In this document: one piece after another, positions 21,855 through 32,062 of the stretch
How positions within the stretch are numbered: the first letter of the stretch is position 1
Layout of the letters: each line of letters starts with the position of its first letter
NCBI RefSeq assembly: GCF_000518085.1
Contig: NZ_JACX01000012.1
Coordinates: 1-64,000, forward strand
From: Bartonella grahamii ATCC 700132
GTDB lineage: Bacteria > Pseudomonadota > Alphaproteobacteria > Rhizobiales > Rhizobiaceae
DNA: 64,000 nucleotides
Reading direction: 5' to 3'
Translations under genes and position numbers: made by a program
The notes under the pieces: model-generated
Told to the model about the DNA's origin: nothing
The model's database searches: none
Seen by the model: only the letters and a program-made list of their open reading frames with translations

Positions 21855-22508
21855 ATGAAATTTTTTGTGGATAGCGCCAATATCGAAGAAATCCAAGAGT
21901 TACAGAATTTAAGCCTTGTTGATGGTGTCACCACCAATCCCTCTCTTATCCTAAAATCAGGACGCAATATTCTTGATGTTACAAAAGAAATTTGTGCTCT
22001 CATTAGCGGACCTGTTTCTGCTGAAGTTGCAGCAACAGAATTTGAAAGCATCATGAAAGAAGCGGCTGTTTTAGCAAAGATTGCTGACAATATTTGTATC
22101 AAGCTTCCTTTAACACTCGATGGATTAAAAGCCTGTAAAGCCCTTACAGAAGAAGGACTAAAAACAAATCTCACACTTTGCTTTTCTGCCAATCAAGCCT
22201 TACTTGCAGCCAAAGCAGGCGCGACATTTGTTTCGCCTTTTATTGGTAGACTTGATGATTGCGGAAATGATGGAAATGAATTGCTTCATGAAATTCGCAC
22301 AATCTATGATAACTATAACTTTAAAACACAAATCTTGGCCGCTTCAATCCGCACCGTTAATCATGTCAAAGAAGCAGCACTCAGTGGTGCTGACGTTGCA
22401 ACAGTTCCACCAGCAATCTTAAAAGCACTGGTCAAACACCCTCTCACTGATAAAGGGTTGCAAATATTTCTCAACGACTGGAAAAAAACAGGACAAAATA
22501 TTGCTTAA
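21855..22508 (+). CDS. tal: Transaldolase, small TalC/Fsa-like type
   Basis: This is a 217-residue member of the small transaldolase family of the non-oxidative pentose phosphate pathway (transfer of a dihydroxyacetone unit). The N-terminus [13 protein letters not shown], the [11 protein letters not shown] motif and the Schiff-base lysine in [10 protein letters not shown] (Lys83) are present. [20 protein letters not shown] and SPFIGRLDD are also conserved. Fructose-6-phosphate aldolases share this fold, so activity could differ. The stop codon overlaps that of the convergent lptE. Confidence 0.93.
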   Translation: MKFFVDSANIEEIQELQNLSLVDGVTTNPSLILKSGRNILDVTKEICALISGPVSAEVAATEFESIMKEAAVLAKIADNICIKLPLTLDGLKACKALTEEGLKTNLTLCFSANQALLAAKAGATFVSPFIGRLDDCGNDGNELLHEIRTIYDNYNFKTQILAASIRTVNHVKEAALSGADVATVPPAILKALVKHPLTDKGLQIFLNDWKKTGQNIA

Positions 22509-23101
22509 TATCTAGAATTTTTATTGGAAAGATCTTTTGAAAGTAACAAAAAAATCTGTTCAGCCAACTCTTCAGCAACACGTTTTTTTGCGTCTTCTTC
22601 TGCTTGCATCGTTGCATATTCTTGACGAAGTCGGTCAAAAGATGCATTCATCATTGCTGTTCCTTTTGCAACAAGAGTATTTTTCATATCCTGCAAAGTG
22701 TAAGAAGCTCTGCTCATAACAGTTCCAACAGAAGGTCGTCCTTTTCGTTTTTTCTCGAAATCAACCTCTATCTGCATAGATTCTCTTGTAGATACGGATA
22801 TCTGCAATGCCAATCGATAAACCGGCGCAAAAGGTTTACCACCATTTCCATACAAAAGAAACAGCAGATGATTGCGCACCATTTGACCAAAACGATCCGA
22901 AGGCTCTTCCACAACAATAGAGGCAAGCTTTTGCGCAAGCCCCAAAGAAGCTTGCCCAGAAACAGGATTCCTATAGGAAGCAGAATTCATTGTCATTGCA
23001 CTCTGCAACTCTTGACGATAAAGCGGTTCAACTTTGCATCCACACAACAGTGTGAATACACCAGCTAAAACGACAAGAATCAAACTTTTAAAAAACGACA
23101 T
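22505..23101 (-). CDS. lptE: LPS-assembly lipoprotein LptE
   Basis: This 198-residue lipoprotein has signal peptide [19 protein letters not shown] and a lipobox ending at Cys22, followed by KVEPLY. In alphaproteobacteria the gene just after leuS commonly encodes LptE, the plug of the LptD outer-membrane channel that inserts lipopolysaccharide. The body is divergent, as is usual for LptE, so the call rests on the lipobox, size and position. Its start overlaps the 3' end of leuS by 14 bases, and its stop codon (22505-22507) overlaps the stop of tal on the other strand. Confidence 0.8.
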   Translation of the reverse strand: MSFFKSLILVVLAGVFTLLCGCKVEPLYRQELQSAMTMNSASYRNPVSGQASLGLAQKLASIVVEEPSDRFGQMVRNHLLFLLYGNGGKPFAPVYRLALQISVSTRESMQIEVDFEKKRKGRPSVGTVMSRASYTLQDMKNTLVAKGTAMMNASFDRLRQEYATMQAEEDAKKRVAEELAEQIFLLLSKDLSNKNSRY

Positions 23102-25754
23102 TTACAATCCTTTGTGGAACAATAATGATTTTTTTCACAGGCTTTTCAACCAGCTGTGCCTTTACAAAATCTAAAGCCAAAACCGCTTCTTTAATCATCG
23201 TTTCATTTGCTGTTGCTGCAACGCTCACCTCACCGCGTTTTTTACCATTAATTTGTACTGGCAAAGTATAGCATTCCGCAACGGTTAACGCACTGTCATA
23301 AACAGGCCAAGCAAGCGCAGACATTAAAGTTTTTCCCCCTAAAGCAGCATGACATTCTTCTGCTAAATGAGGCATCATCGGTGCAATCATGGCAAGAAAA
23401 AAATCCATGGCTTGACGTAAAGAAGCTTTCATTTCATCGTCAACACTTGCTATCTTGTTGAGCAACGGTGCCATAATATTCAAGAATTCATAAAGGCGTG
23501 CAATAGCCCGATTAAAAGCAAATTTTTCCAAATCATCTTCTACAGCGCAAAGCGTACGATGTGCAGCCTTTGAGAGTTCCAAAGCCGCCCCCTGATGCCC
23601 TGCACAAGGCGCTACATCCTTTAAAACAGAAGCACTCAAAGCTACACAACGCCAAACACGCTGTACAAAGCGATGAGCTCCTTCAACACCAGATTCTGTC
23701 CAGATGACATCCCGATCAGGGGGAGAATCTGACAACACAAACCAACGCACAGTATCAGCGCCATAGGATGCGATAATATCATCAGGATCAACGACATTCT
23801 TTTTGGATTTCGACATTTTTTCAATCGAACCAATCATCACTTCACTTTGATCGGTCAATTTGTAAGCCTGTCGTTTTCCATCTTTTTCAACAATGGAAAT
23901 TTCTGCTGGAGAAACCCACCCTTGATCATCCCGATAGGTTTCATGAACCACCATACCTTGGGTAAAAAGCCCCTTAAAAGGCTCATCAACAGTCACATGA
24001 CCGATCAATTTCATGGCACGCATAAAAAAGCGTGCATAAAGAAGATGCAAAATGGCATGCTCAATTCCACCAATATATTGTTGCACAGGCAACCATTCAG
24101 AGATTGCTTGTTTGTCGACAGGTTCCTGCGCAAAAGGGGCCGTAAAGCGTGCATAATACCAAGAAGAGTCAACAAATGTATCCATGGTATCGGTTTCACG
24201 TTTGGCAGGTTGACCACAGGAAGGACAAGTAACATTCTGCCATGTTCCATGCCGTGCAAGAGGATTTCCAGGTTGATCAAAAGTAACATCATCAGGCAAC
24301 ACAACCGGTAAATCAGTACGCGGTACTGGAACCACTCCGCAAGATGTACAATGGATCATCGGAATGGGGCACCCCCAATAACGCTGCCGCGAAATCCCCC
24401 AATCACGCAAACGAAATTGCACTGTTTTTTTCCCTTGCGGTTGCCCATTGAGCATTTGTTTTTCAAGCCTTTTGGCTGCTTCTTCAAAAGCTTGTTTAGG
24501 TGTCAAACCATCCAAAAAGCTAGAATTGATCATCACACCATCACCCGTATAAGCTGTTTCAGCAATGACAAGATCTTCTGCTTGCTCTCCTTTTGGCAAA
24601 ACCACCGGTTTTATTGGAAGATCATATTTACGCGCAAAATCGAAATCTCTCTGATCATGAGCCGGACAACCAAAAACAACCCCTGTTCCATAATCCATAA
24701 GCACAAAATTCGCGATATAAACAGGAATATGTACTGTTGAATCAAAAGGATGAACTGCCAAAAGGGGCGTGAGAAATCCTTGTTTTTCAGCTGTTTCAAG
24801 TGCTGCCGTTGTCGTTCCACCACACCGACAGTTTTCGATAAAAGCACTCAACGCTTTATCTTTCTTTGCCAAAGCTTGTGCAATAGGATGATCAACAGAC
24901 AGAGCTAAAAAAGAGGCGCCAAAAAGTGTATCAGGACGTGTTGAATAACAAACAACCTCATTAAACATCTCACAAACATCATCAACACCACTTGCATCAT
25001 CAGCATCCGCACTCGTCTTTAAAGCCCAACGAATCAGCAAACCTTGTGATTTTCCAATCCAATTTTTTTGCATCGTGCGAACTTTTTCCGGCCATTGTTC
25101 CAGCTCCTCAAGCCCAGCCAAGAGATCTTCACTAAAATCGCTAATTTTGAAAAACCACTGCGTCAATTCACGCTGTTCCACCAACGCACCAGAACGCCAT
25201 CCCCGCCCATCAACAACCTGCTCATTTGCCAAAACGGTGTGGTCAACAGGATCCCAATTCACCTTAGCCACTTTACGCGCAACCAAACCCTTTTGATAAA
25301 AATCAAGGAACAACATTTGTTGACGATGGTAATATTCCACATCACAAGTCGCAAATTCACGCGTCCAATCTAGTGAGAGCCCTAATTGCTTTAATTGCCC
25401 ACGCATCACAGCAATATTCTGATAGGTCCAAGTTTTAGGATGCACTTTACTTTGCAGAGCAGCATTTTCAGCCGGCATACCAAAAGCATCCCAGCCCATA
25501 GGATGAAGCACATTAAAACCCTTTGCCCTTTTATAGCGTGCCACCACATCCCCCATGGCATAATTGCGCACATGCCCCATGTGAATACGGCCTGACGGAT
25601 AAGGAAACATTTCTAAAACATAATATTTTTCACGAGCATCTTCTTGAACAGTCTGAAAAATTTTCTTTTCATCCCAAATTTCTTGCCATTTTTTTTCTCT
25701 CGCACGTGGATTATAGCGTTCGCCTATATTATAATATCCAATCGTCATTCCCAT
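23088..25754 (-). CDS. leuS: Leucyl-tRNA synthetase
   Basis: This class I aminoacyl-tRNA synthetase charges tRNA-Leu. Its 888 residues are of normal length for the bacterial enzyme. The HMGH signature is at 58-61 ([18 protein letters not shown]) and KMSKS at 646-650. The editing domain inserted between them contains [20 protein letters not shown]. The C-terminal anticodon-binding helices end in [15 protein letters not shown]. The exact start is uncertain, since two ATG codons lie close together; the first is used. It is co-transcribed with lptE. Confidence 0.97.
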   Translation of the reverse strand: MGMTIGYYNIGERYNPRAREKKWQEIWDEKKIFQTVQEDAREKYYVLEMFPYPSGRIHMGHVRNYAMGDVVARYKRAKGFNVLHPMGWDAFGMPAENAALQSKVHPKTWTYQNIAVMRGQLKQLGLSLDWTREFATCDVEYYHRQQMLFLDFYQKGLVARKVAKVNWDPVDHTVLANEQVVDGRGWRSGALVEQRELTQWFFKISDFSEDLLAGLEELEQWPEKVRTMQKNWIGKSQGLLIRWALKTSADADDASGVDDVCEMFNEVVCYSTRPDTLFGASFLALSVDHPIAQALAKKDKALSAFIENCRCGGTTTAALETAEKQGFLTPLLAVHPFDSTVHIPVYIANFVLMDYGTGVVFGCPAHDQRDFDFARKYDLPIKPVVLPKGEQAEDLVIAETAYTGDGVMINSSFLDGLTPKQAFEEAAKRLEKQMLNGQPQGKKTVQFRLRDWGISRQRYWGCPIPMIHCTSCGVVPVPRTDLPVVLPDDVTFDQPGNPLARHGTWQNVTCPSCGQPAKRETDTMDTFVDSSWYYARFTAPFAQEPVDKQAISEWLPVQQYIGGIEHAILHLLYARFFMRAMKLIGHVTVDEPFKGLFTQGMVVHETYRDDQGWVSPAEISIVEKDGKRQAYKLTDQSEVMIGSIEKMSKSKKNVVDPDDIIASYGADTVRWFVLSDSPPDRDVIWTESGVEGAHRFVQRVWRCVALSASVLKDVAPCAGHQGAALELSKAAHRTLCAVEDDLEKFAFNRAIARLYEFLNIMAPLLNKIASVDDEMKASLRQAMDFFLAMIAPMMPHLAEECHAALGGKTLMSALAWPVYDSALTVAECYTLPVQINGKKRGEVSVAATANETMIKEAVLALDFVKAQLVEKPVKKIIIVPQRIVNVVF

Positions 25755-25913
25755 TATACTCTTTTAATAAAACAGAACCAAAAACTTGTTTTATTATGCT
25801 TGACCATGGATTAACCTCATCGTCAACATTTTCGTGAAATATTTCCCTAAGTATTTTATAAAACTCTTAAAAAAACGACCAACTCTTGAACAAAAAAGGT
25901 AAAGCACAAAAAT

Positions 25914-26603
25914 ATGAATACACAAACGCCCCTCGATGCCCCTTCCATTGAAGCATGGCAAAACCTTCAAAAAGACATTGCTGAAACATGTCAAGAGCTA
26001 CAACGCCCTGTAGAAGAAATTGAACTTATCGCTGTTTCAAAAACTGTTTCTGCCGCTGATGTACGTCCCCTTTTGCAAGCAGGCCAATCTTTGTTTGCAG
26101 AAAACCGCGTACAAGAAGCGGCACAAAAATGGCTCGGGTTACGTCAACAATTTGAAAATATTAAACTTCATCTCATTGGTCCCCTACAATCAAATAAAGC
26201 CGCTGAAGCTATCAAAATTTTTGATGTCATTCAAACGGTTGATCGTGAAAAAATAGCCAAAATTTTGGCGGAAGAAATGCAAAAACAAAAAAGGCATCTT
26301 CCTTGCTATGTTCAGGTTAACATTGGCTTAGAACCGCAAAAAAGTGGTGTCGCACCGCAAGAAGTAATCCCTTTTGTCAACCAATGCAAAAACAACTATG
26401 GACTTGATATCATCGGTCTTATGGGCATCCCCCCTGTCGATGAAAACCCCGGACCCTATTTCGCGCTCTTAGCAAAATTAGCAAAACAAGCAGATCTTCC
26501 AAAGATTTCCATGGGTATGTCCAGTGACTTCAAAACCGCTCTACAGTTTGGCTCTAACGTCCTTCGCATTGGCTCTGCTTTATTTGGAAAACGCCCTGTG
26601 TAA
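25914..26603 (+). CDS. YggS-family pyridoxal phosphate homeostasis protein
   Basis: This 229-residue PLP-binding protein with an alanine-racemase-like barrel belongs to the YggS/PROSC (PLPBP) family, which buffers vitamin B6. The PLP lysine is Lys43 in LIAVSKTVSA. FAENRVQEAAQKW, LHLIGPLQSNKA and the C-terminal ISMGMSSDFKTALQFGSNVLRIGSALFG are hallmarks. It is divergent from leuS. A decayed copy of its 3' end lies about 150 bases downstream. Confidence 0.93.
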   Translation: MNTQTPLDAPSIEAWQNLQKDIAETCQELQRPVEEIELIAVSKTVSAADVRPLLQAGQSLFAENRVQEAAQKWLGLRQQFENIKLHLIGPLQSNKAAEAIKIFDVIQTVDREKIAKILAEEMQKQKRHLPCYVQVNIGLEPQKSGVAPQEVIPFVNQCKNNYGLDIIGLMGIPPVDENPGPYFALLAKLAKQADLPKISMGMSSDFKTALQFGSNVLRIGSALFGKRPV

Positions 26604-26610
26604 AGCAATT

Positions 26611-26651
26611 TCCCCTCATATAAATTCATTCCCCCTTCATATAAATTCCCA
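26611..26651 (+). repeat. Short tandem repeat after yggS
   Basis: Two direct copies of a unit like CCCTTCATATAAATTC lie immediately after the yggS stop, ahead of the decayed 3' copy. Confidence 0.5.
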
Positions 26652-26734
26652 TTGAAAATTCTACGAACAAGCCAAAAACAGCAGAAATGAGAAAAAATAT
26701 TTCCTCCAATATCAATAAAAGAGCAATTCTAGCA

Positions 26735-26885
26735 AAAAAGATTCCAGTCCCTCTTTCATCCTGTTAGCAAAATTAGCAAAAAAGCTGGTTTCTCAAATTT
26801 CTCACTGGCTCATCCACAACACGTACAATAGCTTCAAAATAGCATTGCAATTTGGCTCTCATATTCTCGCATATTGGCTCTACTT
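26735..26885 (+). pseudogene. Decayed second copy of the yggS 3' end
   Basis: This segment aligns with 26440-26580 of yggS. The first shared word is TTAGCAAAATTAGCAAAA; later, the gene's CTACAGTTTGGCTCTAACGT corresponds to TTGCAATTTGGCTCTCATAT, and GCATTGGCTCTGCTT to GCATATTGGCTCTACTT. Substitutions and indels remove the frame. It is the third example in this window of a partial 3' duplication lying just after its parent. Confidence 0.75.
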
Positions 26886-27480
26886 CCCCTCCCCTCTGAC
26901 CGCCTCTCCAGCAAAAGCAACATAAAAATAAATCCTTATATAAAGGCAAAATGATAAAAGAGGCATTGCGCATTCATGAAAAAACTGTCGCAAAATCAAT
27001 AATTGTAAAAGAATATTCAGCCTCAGCTTCACAAAGGCTCTTATTAAAAACACGAATTCTCTTAAACTTCTCCAACACGCGTAAACAATTTCCCCACATG
27101 CCAATGGTGTAAAGCAGGCAAAAAGAGGCTTATGGCTGCATAATACAGTAACAAAACTCTTTCATGTAAGCCACTTGAGCAAAATAAACATCTAAAATGC
27201 CCAATAGAGCACCAAGAACCGCGCTAAATAACATGATAGTAATCTATAAGGTCCAACGATAGCATAAAGGCTTTCTATGCTTTACAGAGCGTAACATACG
27301 TTCAATATTCTCCTGAAAAATAAAAGAACGAATCCCGTGCATATGCGCATAATATATGCAGGCAAAACAATGGCAATGAGACCGATTTCAATAACGATAT
27401 TTCTTTATCATTATTCCTTTATCGTTCGCATAAACAAAGAGAAAAAACTTCAACTTTTCAGATGCACATTTTTCTAATTT
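26886..27480. other. Gap with a possible decayed membrane-protein gene (minus strand)
   Basis: Read on the minus strand from about 27420 to 27130, three short open pieces in different frames look protein-like. One contains IEIGLIAIVLPAYI, the next SFIFQENIERMLRSVKHRKP, and the last MLFSAVLGALLGILDVYFAQ. Together they suggest a membrane protein broken by frameshifts. No family is recognised. The remainder is featureless. Confidence 0.3.
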
Positions 27481-27719
27481 TAAAATTTAATTAAGAAAAA
27501 ATATGGTGTAATTTATTGTATTTTAAAATATTATAAATAATATTATTATCTTATTAAGAATAATAATTTCATATATACATAATTTATATATTATTTATAC
27601 ATTATTTTTATTGTTATTTTTAAAGTTTATCTTTGATATTTCTCTAAAATACGTGATAGCCATTTGAAATGTATCATTGTGATACTACTTTTAATGTAGA
27701 TAATTCAAGGAGGATTAAA

Positions 27720-27990
27720 ATGAGAAATTTTGCTTCAGGTTTAACTTATACGATAAATGATTCAACACCTATCATTTATGGAAATGCATGTAGTACTAAT
27801 GATTTTATGTATCACATAGGTGCAGGGGGGGGTGCATGGAGCTTTTGATGGAGGAATAGGCGGGGCATTTGGCGGTATGTCTGGAGGACCAGCGGGGGCG
27901 CTTTCAGGTGGACTCTTAGGTGCCGCAGGTGGATTCTTAGCAGGTGGTCTTTGGGCTTTTGGAGAAAAAGCTTGGGAGTGTTGGTTCTAA
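27720..27990 (+). pseudogene. Gly-rich hydrophobic peptide gene interrupted at a G8 tract (bacteriocin-like, possibly phase-variable)
   Basis: A strong ribosome binding site (AAGGAGG) precedes ATG 27720. The frame reads MRNFASGLTYTINDSTPIIY and continues to a run of eight G (27825-27832), after which it ends early at TGA 27846. If the run had seven G, one 89-codon frame would run to TAA 27990. Its second half is GAFDGGIGGAFGGMSGGPAG and more of the same Gly-zipper type. A short leader-like part followed by a Gly-rich amphipathic or membrane part recalls unmodified class II bacteriocins of the double-glycine type. This is inference, since no leader consensus is firmly matched and no exporter lies next to it. 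It could equally be a dead gene. Local base composition is far more AT-rich than that of the core genes. Confidence 0.5.
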
Positions 27991-28010
27991 TTTATAGAGA
28001 ATAGCGACAA

Positions 28011-28096
28011 AGATATCTCTGAAATTAGTATTTTTGTAAATATATTCGAAAGAATATACCAAATATCTATGGACAAAATAATTTTCAGAGATATCT
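28011..28096 (+). other. Long inverted repeat between the Gly-rich peptide gene and the next small gene
   Basis: AGATATCTCTGAAATTA at 28011 pairs with TAATTTTCAGAGATATCT ending at 28096, a stem of about 17 base pairs with one bulge. Within the loop, TATATTC and GAATATA form a second hairpin. It could act as an attenuator, a processing site or a transcription barrier between the two reading frames. There is no clean T tract, so a standard terminator is less likely. Confidence 0.55.
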
Positions 28097-28131
28097 AATA
28101 TATAAAATATTATAATCAGGATTTTTCTATA

Positions 28132-28314
28132 ATGGATATTCTTTATAAAGTTGCAAGATTGTTCTTAATACTTGTTGTATTTATCCCTATATATGCTACT
28201 TTTGTTAAAATATTCGGTGGTTGGAGTTGGAAACTATCTATAATAACAGGATTATTTGTGGGAATTCTATTTTTTATTTCTGATAGTTTATGTAGATATT
28301 TTGGGTTATATTAA
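28132..28314 (+). CDS. Small two-helix membrane protein, immunity-like
   Basis: This 60-residue, very hydrophobic protein has helix 1 in LFLILVVFIPIYATFV and helix 2 in IITGLFVGILFFISDSL, with GGWSWKL between them and the end CRYFGLY. No family is recognised. Size and topology match the small membrane immunity proteins that often follow bacteriocin genes, and it lies 140 bases after a Gly-rich peptide frame. A frameshifted relative follows at 28388. A weak AGGA site lies upstream. The function is unproven; a toxin of the small hydrophobic type is an alternative. Confidence 0.5.
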   Translation: MDILYKVARLFLILVVFIPIYATFVKIFGGWSWKLSIITGLFVGILFFISDSLCRYFGLY

Positions 28315-28387
28315 TATTTATTGGATGAGTTCCGAGCACGCTGAATAAAGTAGCAACGATACTATTAATGAGAAATTATCATTTATA

Positions 28388-28589
28388 ATGACAGATTTTG
28401 CTTATAAAATCATTGAATCGCTTATAGCAACATTTTTTTGGTTTAATATATCTTTTTTATTGTAATTTTATTTCTTATAGTTGGAAAGATTCTCTAAAAA
28501 AATCATTATTAATAAGCTCAATATTCTTTCTTGTTAGTCTTTTATTTAATTATATTGGGTTATATCAACTTTTGAGAAATATTTTATAA
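28388..28589 (+). pseudogene. Frameshifted relative of the small membrane protein at 28132
   Basis: ATG 28388 begins MTDFAYKIIESLIATFFWFN and stops at 28463-28465. The next frame then carries SYSWKDSLKKSLLISSIFFL and, a little further on, NYIGLYQLLRNIL with a stop at 28587-28589. The second part resembles WSWKL...IITGLFVGILFFIS...YFGLY of the gene at 28132. A single-base slip in one of the T runs (28433-28439 or 28453-28458) would join the halves. I read it as a broken paralogue of the same peptide family. Confidence 0.45.
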
Positions 28590-28700
28590 TGTATATTTTT
28601 AAATATTAATATTATGTAGATACATATTTACAAATATGTATATTTAAGATAGTATTCAACGCTGTATGTTACAATCGCAACTTTTATGAAGGTACTTATA

Positions 28701-28814
28701 ATGGATCCTATGTCTGTTAGCAATACTCTTATGACTATTAGTGATACTCTTTTCCTTATTTATTTTTTAGAAAAAATTTTGTTACATTTAGAAAATATCA
28801 TAACGGCATTATAG
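28701..28814 (+). CDS. Possible 37-residue hydrophobic peptide
   Basis: ATG 28701 opens a 37-codon frame (MDPMSVSNTLMTISDTLFLI, then YFLEKILLHLENIITAL). A GAAGG-like site lies ten bases upstream. It has one amphipathic or hydrophobic helix. It lies in the same AT-rich islet as the other small peptide genes, but nothing more can be said. Confidence 0.25.
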   Translation: MDPMSVSNTLMTISDTLFLIYFLEKILLHLENIITAL

Positions 28815-29006
28815 TCAGTTATTATGTTCTTTATTTCTAATAACTTATTTATATATTTGTGTTTATATTAATTAAAAAACAGTCAAATCGATAAATTACC
28901 CAGCATGTTTATAACACTGCTTTAAAGGATGATATTTTTAGGGCGTGCACAATCGGATAGTTAACTTGATTTTTTCCTTTCCCTAAAAAATAAGCAAGAA
29001 TTAATT

Positions 29007-29102
29007 TTAGATTTTCAATGCGTTCCTAGCCTTAGGTGGATCTTGAAGAAACATTTGTCCTTTCTCCCAATACCATTTCCTAGTATAATCAGTGAATGGC
29101 AT
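29007..29102 (-). pseudogene. Short gene fragment, 31 codons
   Basis: On the minus strand, ATG 29102 opens MPFTDYTRKWYWEKGQMFLQ and continues DPPKARNALKI before a stop. The composition is that of a real soluble protein, but the frame is far too short and has no ribosome binding site, so it looks like the end of a lost gene. The family is not recognised. Confidence 0.3.
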
Positions 29103-29562
29103 AACGCAAAACACTAAGTGTCAGTATTTTACATTTATGGAAGTAATAAATCTGTAGTGTGGTAATATTCGCCCTTCGAAAATGACTTTACAAATAATGC
29201 CGATAATCTACGAATCCCCATCTCCTTTTAACTTTTATATGAATTTGTTTTTAAAATTTAATTTCTTATCGGCACATAAAGAGCTCTCTCACAACAATAC
29301 GATCTTTTTGTATTTCTATACAATTTACAGCTCTTTATGACGATATACTTTGTCACACGTTACCCCCTAAAACAGCATAAAAAAGCTCTCTTAAAATATA
29401 AACGTAAAGACAAACACAGCTGATTTTAAAAATTGACTATTCTAATCTTTGTCATTTAGTCTAACCTCACAATGAAAAGCTTTTGGAAAACTCTGCCAAA
29501 AATATAAACATACGAAAGTATAGAGGCAAATTTTTCCAAACAATAAATTAAAAGAGGGACAC
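29103..29562. other. Gap upstream of acs
   Basis: The stretch is AT-rich and should hold the acs promoter. AGAGGG precedes the acs ATG. I see no gene, RNA or strong hairpin here. Confidence 0.3.
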
Positions 29563-31506
29563 ATGACTGAAAAAATTTATCCAATATCAGAAGAAATCAA
29601 AAAAAATGCGCTTATCAATGAGGAGACCTATCAACAATGGTATCGAGAAAGCATCAATGATCCAGAAAGCTTCTGGGCAAAACATGGACGATGCATTGAA
29701 TGGTTTAAACCTTATACAAAAGTAAAAAACACTTCCTTTAATGGAGATGTATCAATAAAATGGTACGAAGATGGAATAACAAATGTTGCCTATAACTGCA
29801 TTGATCGCCACCTGAAAACCCATGGAGACAAAATCGCGCTTATTTGGGAAGGAGATAATCCTTATTTTGATAAAAAAATAACCTATAACGAGCTTTACGA
29901 ACATGTTTGTCGTTTTGCCAATCTTTTGAAAAGTCGTGGCATTAAGAAAGGCGATAAAGTAACCATTTATCTTCCCATGATTCCCGAAGCAGCCTATGCT
30001 ATGCTCGCCTGCGCCCGCATTGGTGCTGTTCATTCGGTTATCTTTGCTGGCTTTTCTGCTGAGGCAATAGTAGGACGCCTTGTTGACTGCGAATCAACCT
30101 TCATCATTACAGCTGATCAAGGCTTGCGTGGCAGCAAACGAATCAACTTAAAAGACAATGTTGATCATGCTATTGAGATAGCAGCGCGCCAAAACGTGCA
30201 TGTGGACCAAGTCATGGTTATACGGCGGACTTGTGGACCCATTCAATGGATAAAGGGGCGTGATTTTTGGTACCACGAAGAGATAGCTCATGCCAAAACA
30301 GACTGCCCACCAGAACCAATGAACGCTGAAGATCCGCTTTTTATTCTTTATACTTCAGGCTCAACCGGCACACCCAAAGGTGTTTTGCATACCACAGCGG
30401 GCTATCTTGTTTATGCCGCGATGACACATCAATATGTTTTTGATTACCACCCCAATGAAGTTTACTGGTGTACAGCTGATATTGGTTGGATTACCGGTCA
30501 TTCTTACTTGGTTTATGGACCTTTATGCAATGGTGCGACTACTTTAATGTTTGAAGGCACACCAACCTTTCCTGACAAAGGAAGATTTTGGGAAATTGTC
30601 GACAAGCATCAAGTCAATACACTCTATACCGCACCAACAGCTATCCGCGCTTTAATGGGAGCAGGAAATTCGTTTGTTGAACACTCAAACAGGACATCGT
30701 TGCGTCTTTTAGGCACGGTAGGAGAACCTATTAACCCAGAAGCATGGGAATGGTTTTATCATACAGTTGGAAATGACCGTTGTCCGATTCTCGATACATG
30801 GTGGCAAACGGAAACAGGAGGGCATATGATCACGCCCTTGCCTGGTGCAACCCCCCTCAAAGCAGGATCAGCCACACGTCCTTTTTTTGGTGTTCAACCC
30901 CAAATTGTTGATGCTCAAGGCAATATTTTAGAAGGTGAAGCAGAAGGCAATCTTTGTGTTATCGACTCATGGCCAGGACAAATGCGTACGCTTTATAAAG
31001 ATCATGAGCGCTTTATTCAAACTTATTTTTCCTCCTATAAAGGAAGATATTTTACAGGCGATGGTTGTAGGCGTGATAGTGACGGCTATTACTGGATTAC
31101 AGGGCGGGTTGATGACATTCTCAATGTCTCGGGGCACAGGTTAGGAACTGCTGAAATTGAATCAGCCCTTGTTTCTCATCCCGCTGTATCAGAAGCAGCC
31201 ATTGTGGGTTACCCGCATCCCATTAAAGGACAAGGAATTTATAGTTTTATCACCTTAATGGAAGGGACAGCTCCAAATGAAGAGTTGCAAAAAGAGCTTA
31301 TTAAACATGTAAGACAAGAAATAGGCTCCATTGCCATATTGGATAAAATTCAATTTGCCCCACAGCTTCCCAAAACGCGATCAGGAAAAATTATGAGACG
31401 TATTTTACGAAAAATCGCCGAAAACGATTTTGATACTCTCGGAGATATCTCAACTCTTGCCGAACCACAAGTTGTTGAAGATCTGATTGCTAACCGACAA
31501 AATTAA
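29563..31506 (+). CDS. acs: Acetyl-coenzyme A synthetase
   Basis: This is an AMP-forming acetate:CoA ligase that activates acetate to acetyl-CoA through acetyl-AMP. The 647 residues match the family. The adenylation P-loop [11 protein letters not shown] is at 263-273, [10 protein letters not shown] precedes the hinge, and [20 protein letters not shown] and [18 protein letters not shown] are the A8-type core motifs. The catalytic, acetylation-regulated lysine lies in [10 protein letters not shown] near residue 609. It appears monocistronic and follows the AT-rich islet. Confidence 0.97.
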   Translation: MTEKIYPISEEIKKNALINEETYQQWYRESINDPESFWAKHGRCIEWFKPYTKVKNTSFNGDVSIKWYEDGITNVAYNCIDRHLKTHGDKIALIWEGDNPYFDKKITYNELYEHVCRFANLLKSRGIKKGDKVTIYLPMIPEAAYAMLACARIGAVHSVIFAGFSAEAIVGRLVDCESTFIITADQGLRGSKRINLKDNVDHAIEIAARQNVHVDQVMVIRRTCGPIQWIKGRDFWYHEEIAHAKTDCPPEPMNAEDPLFILYTSGSTGTPKGVLHTTAGYLVYAAMTHQYVFDYHPNEVYWCTADIGWITGHSYLVYGPLCNGATTLMFEGTPTFPDKGRFWEIVDKHQVNTLYTAPTAIRALMGAGNSFVEHSNRTSLRLLGTVGEPINPEAWEWFYHTVGNDRCPILDTWWQTETGGHMITPLPGATPLKAGSATRPFFGVQPQIVDAQGNILEGEAEGNLCVIDSWPGQMRTLYKDHERFIQTYFSSYKGRYFTGDGCRRDSDGYYWITGRVDDILNVSGHRLGTAEIESALVSHPAVSEAAIVGYPHPIKGQGIYSFITLMEGTAPNEELQKELIKHVRQEIGSIAILDKIQFAPQLPKTRSGKIMRRILRKIAENDFDTLGDISTLAEPQVVEDLIANRQN

Positions 31507-31532
31507 AGACCCCACGAAGAAATATAACATAC

Positions 31533-31585
31533 GGTGGTTTTTGTTTTTCTGCTAAAATTATCCTAGCATTGTTACGAAAACCACC
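31533..31585 (+). other. Nested hairpin downstream of acs
   Basis: GGTGGTTTTTG pairs with CGAAAACCACC with one mismatch. Inside the loop TGCTA pairs with TAGCA. It lies 27 bases after the acs stop. It may end or stabilise the acs transcript, although no T tract follows. Confidence 0.4.
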
Positions 31586-32062
31586 CATGAGAATAAAAAA
31601 CAAAACAATTCATGGGAAGCTCAACAACTCTAACAACAAACGCCTTTCTTCATAACAATCAGAAACAATAGAAGAAAAAGCTTCACGGTTGGAAGATGCT
31701 AAGATTGGAATATAAATGCGAATAGGAATAAGAAAGTGAGATAAAAAGAGCAACATAGCTTTTTAAAATCGCCCAGTACCCACTCAATGCAAAAAAGCCT
31801 CTGAGAAAGAAGGAAAAATAGTTCTGATGTTTATGCTAGAATCACTTTGAAATTCCTGCTAAAATCATAAATAAAGCTAAAAAGAGAAAGTATAAGTGAT
31901 AATATTTTTGAGCAAAAATATTTATCTATAACGAGGGTGTGTAAAAAATATTGAAAACCATGAAATCTAAAATAACCAAGCTTACAACAAAAATCTAAAG
32001 CAATGAAAGTAAGAGTTCTTAGAATAAATGATGCAATATAAAATCAGGAGTAATAATAAAAA
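31586..32062. other. Gap between acs and ftsE
   Basis: I see no gene or repeat here. An AGGAG site 17 bases upstream of ftsE is compatible with its GTG start. Confidence 0.25.

Noticed and set aside
26773-27104. Minus-strand frames of 66 and 74 codons
   Set aside because: They overlap the decayed yggS copy in the opposite sense and have no ribosome binding site.
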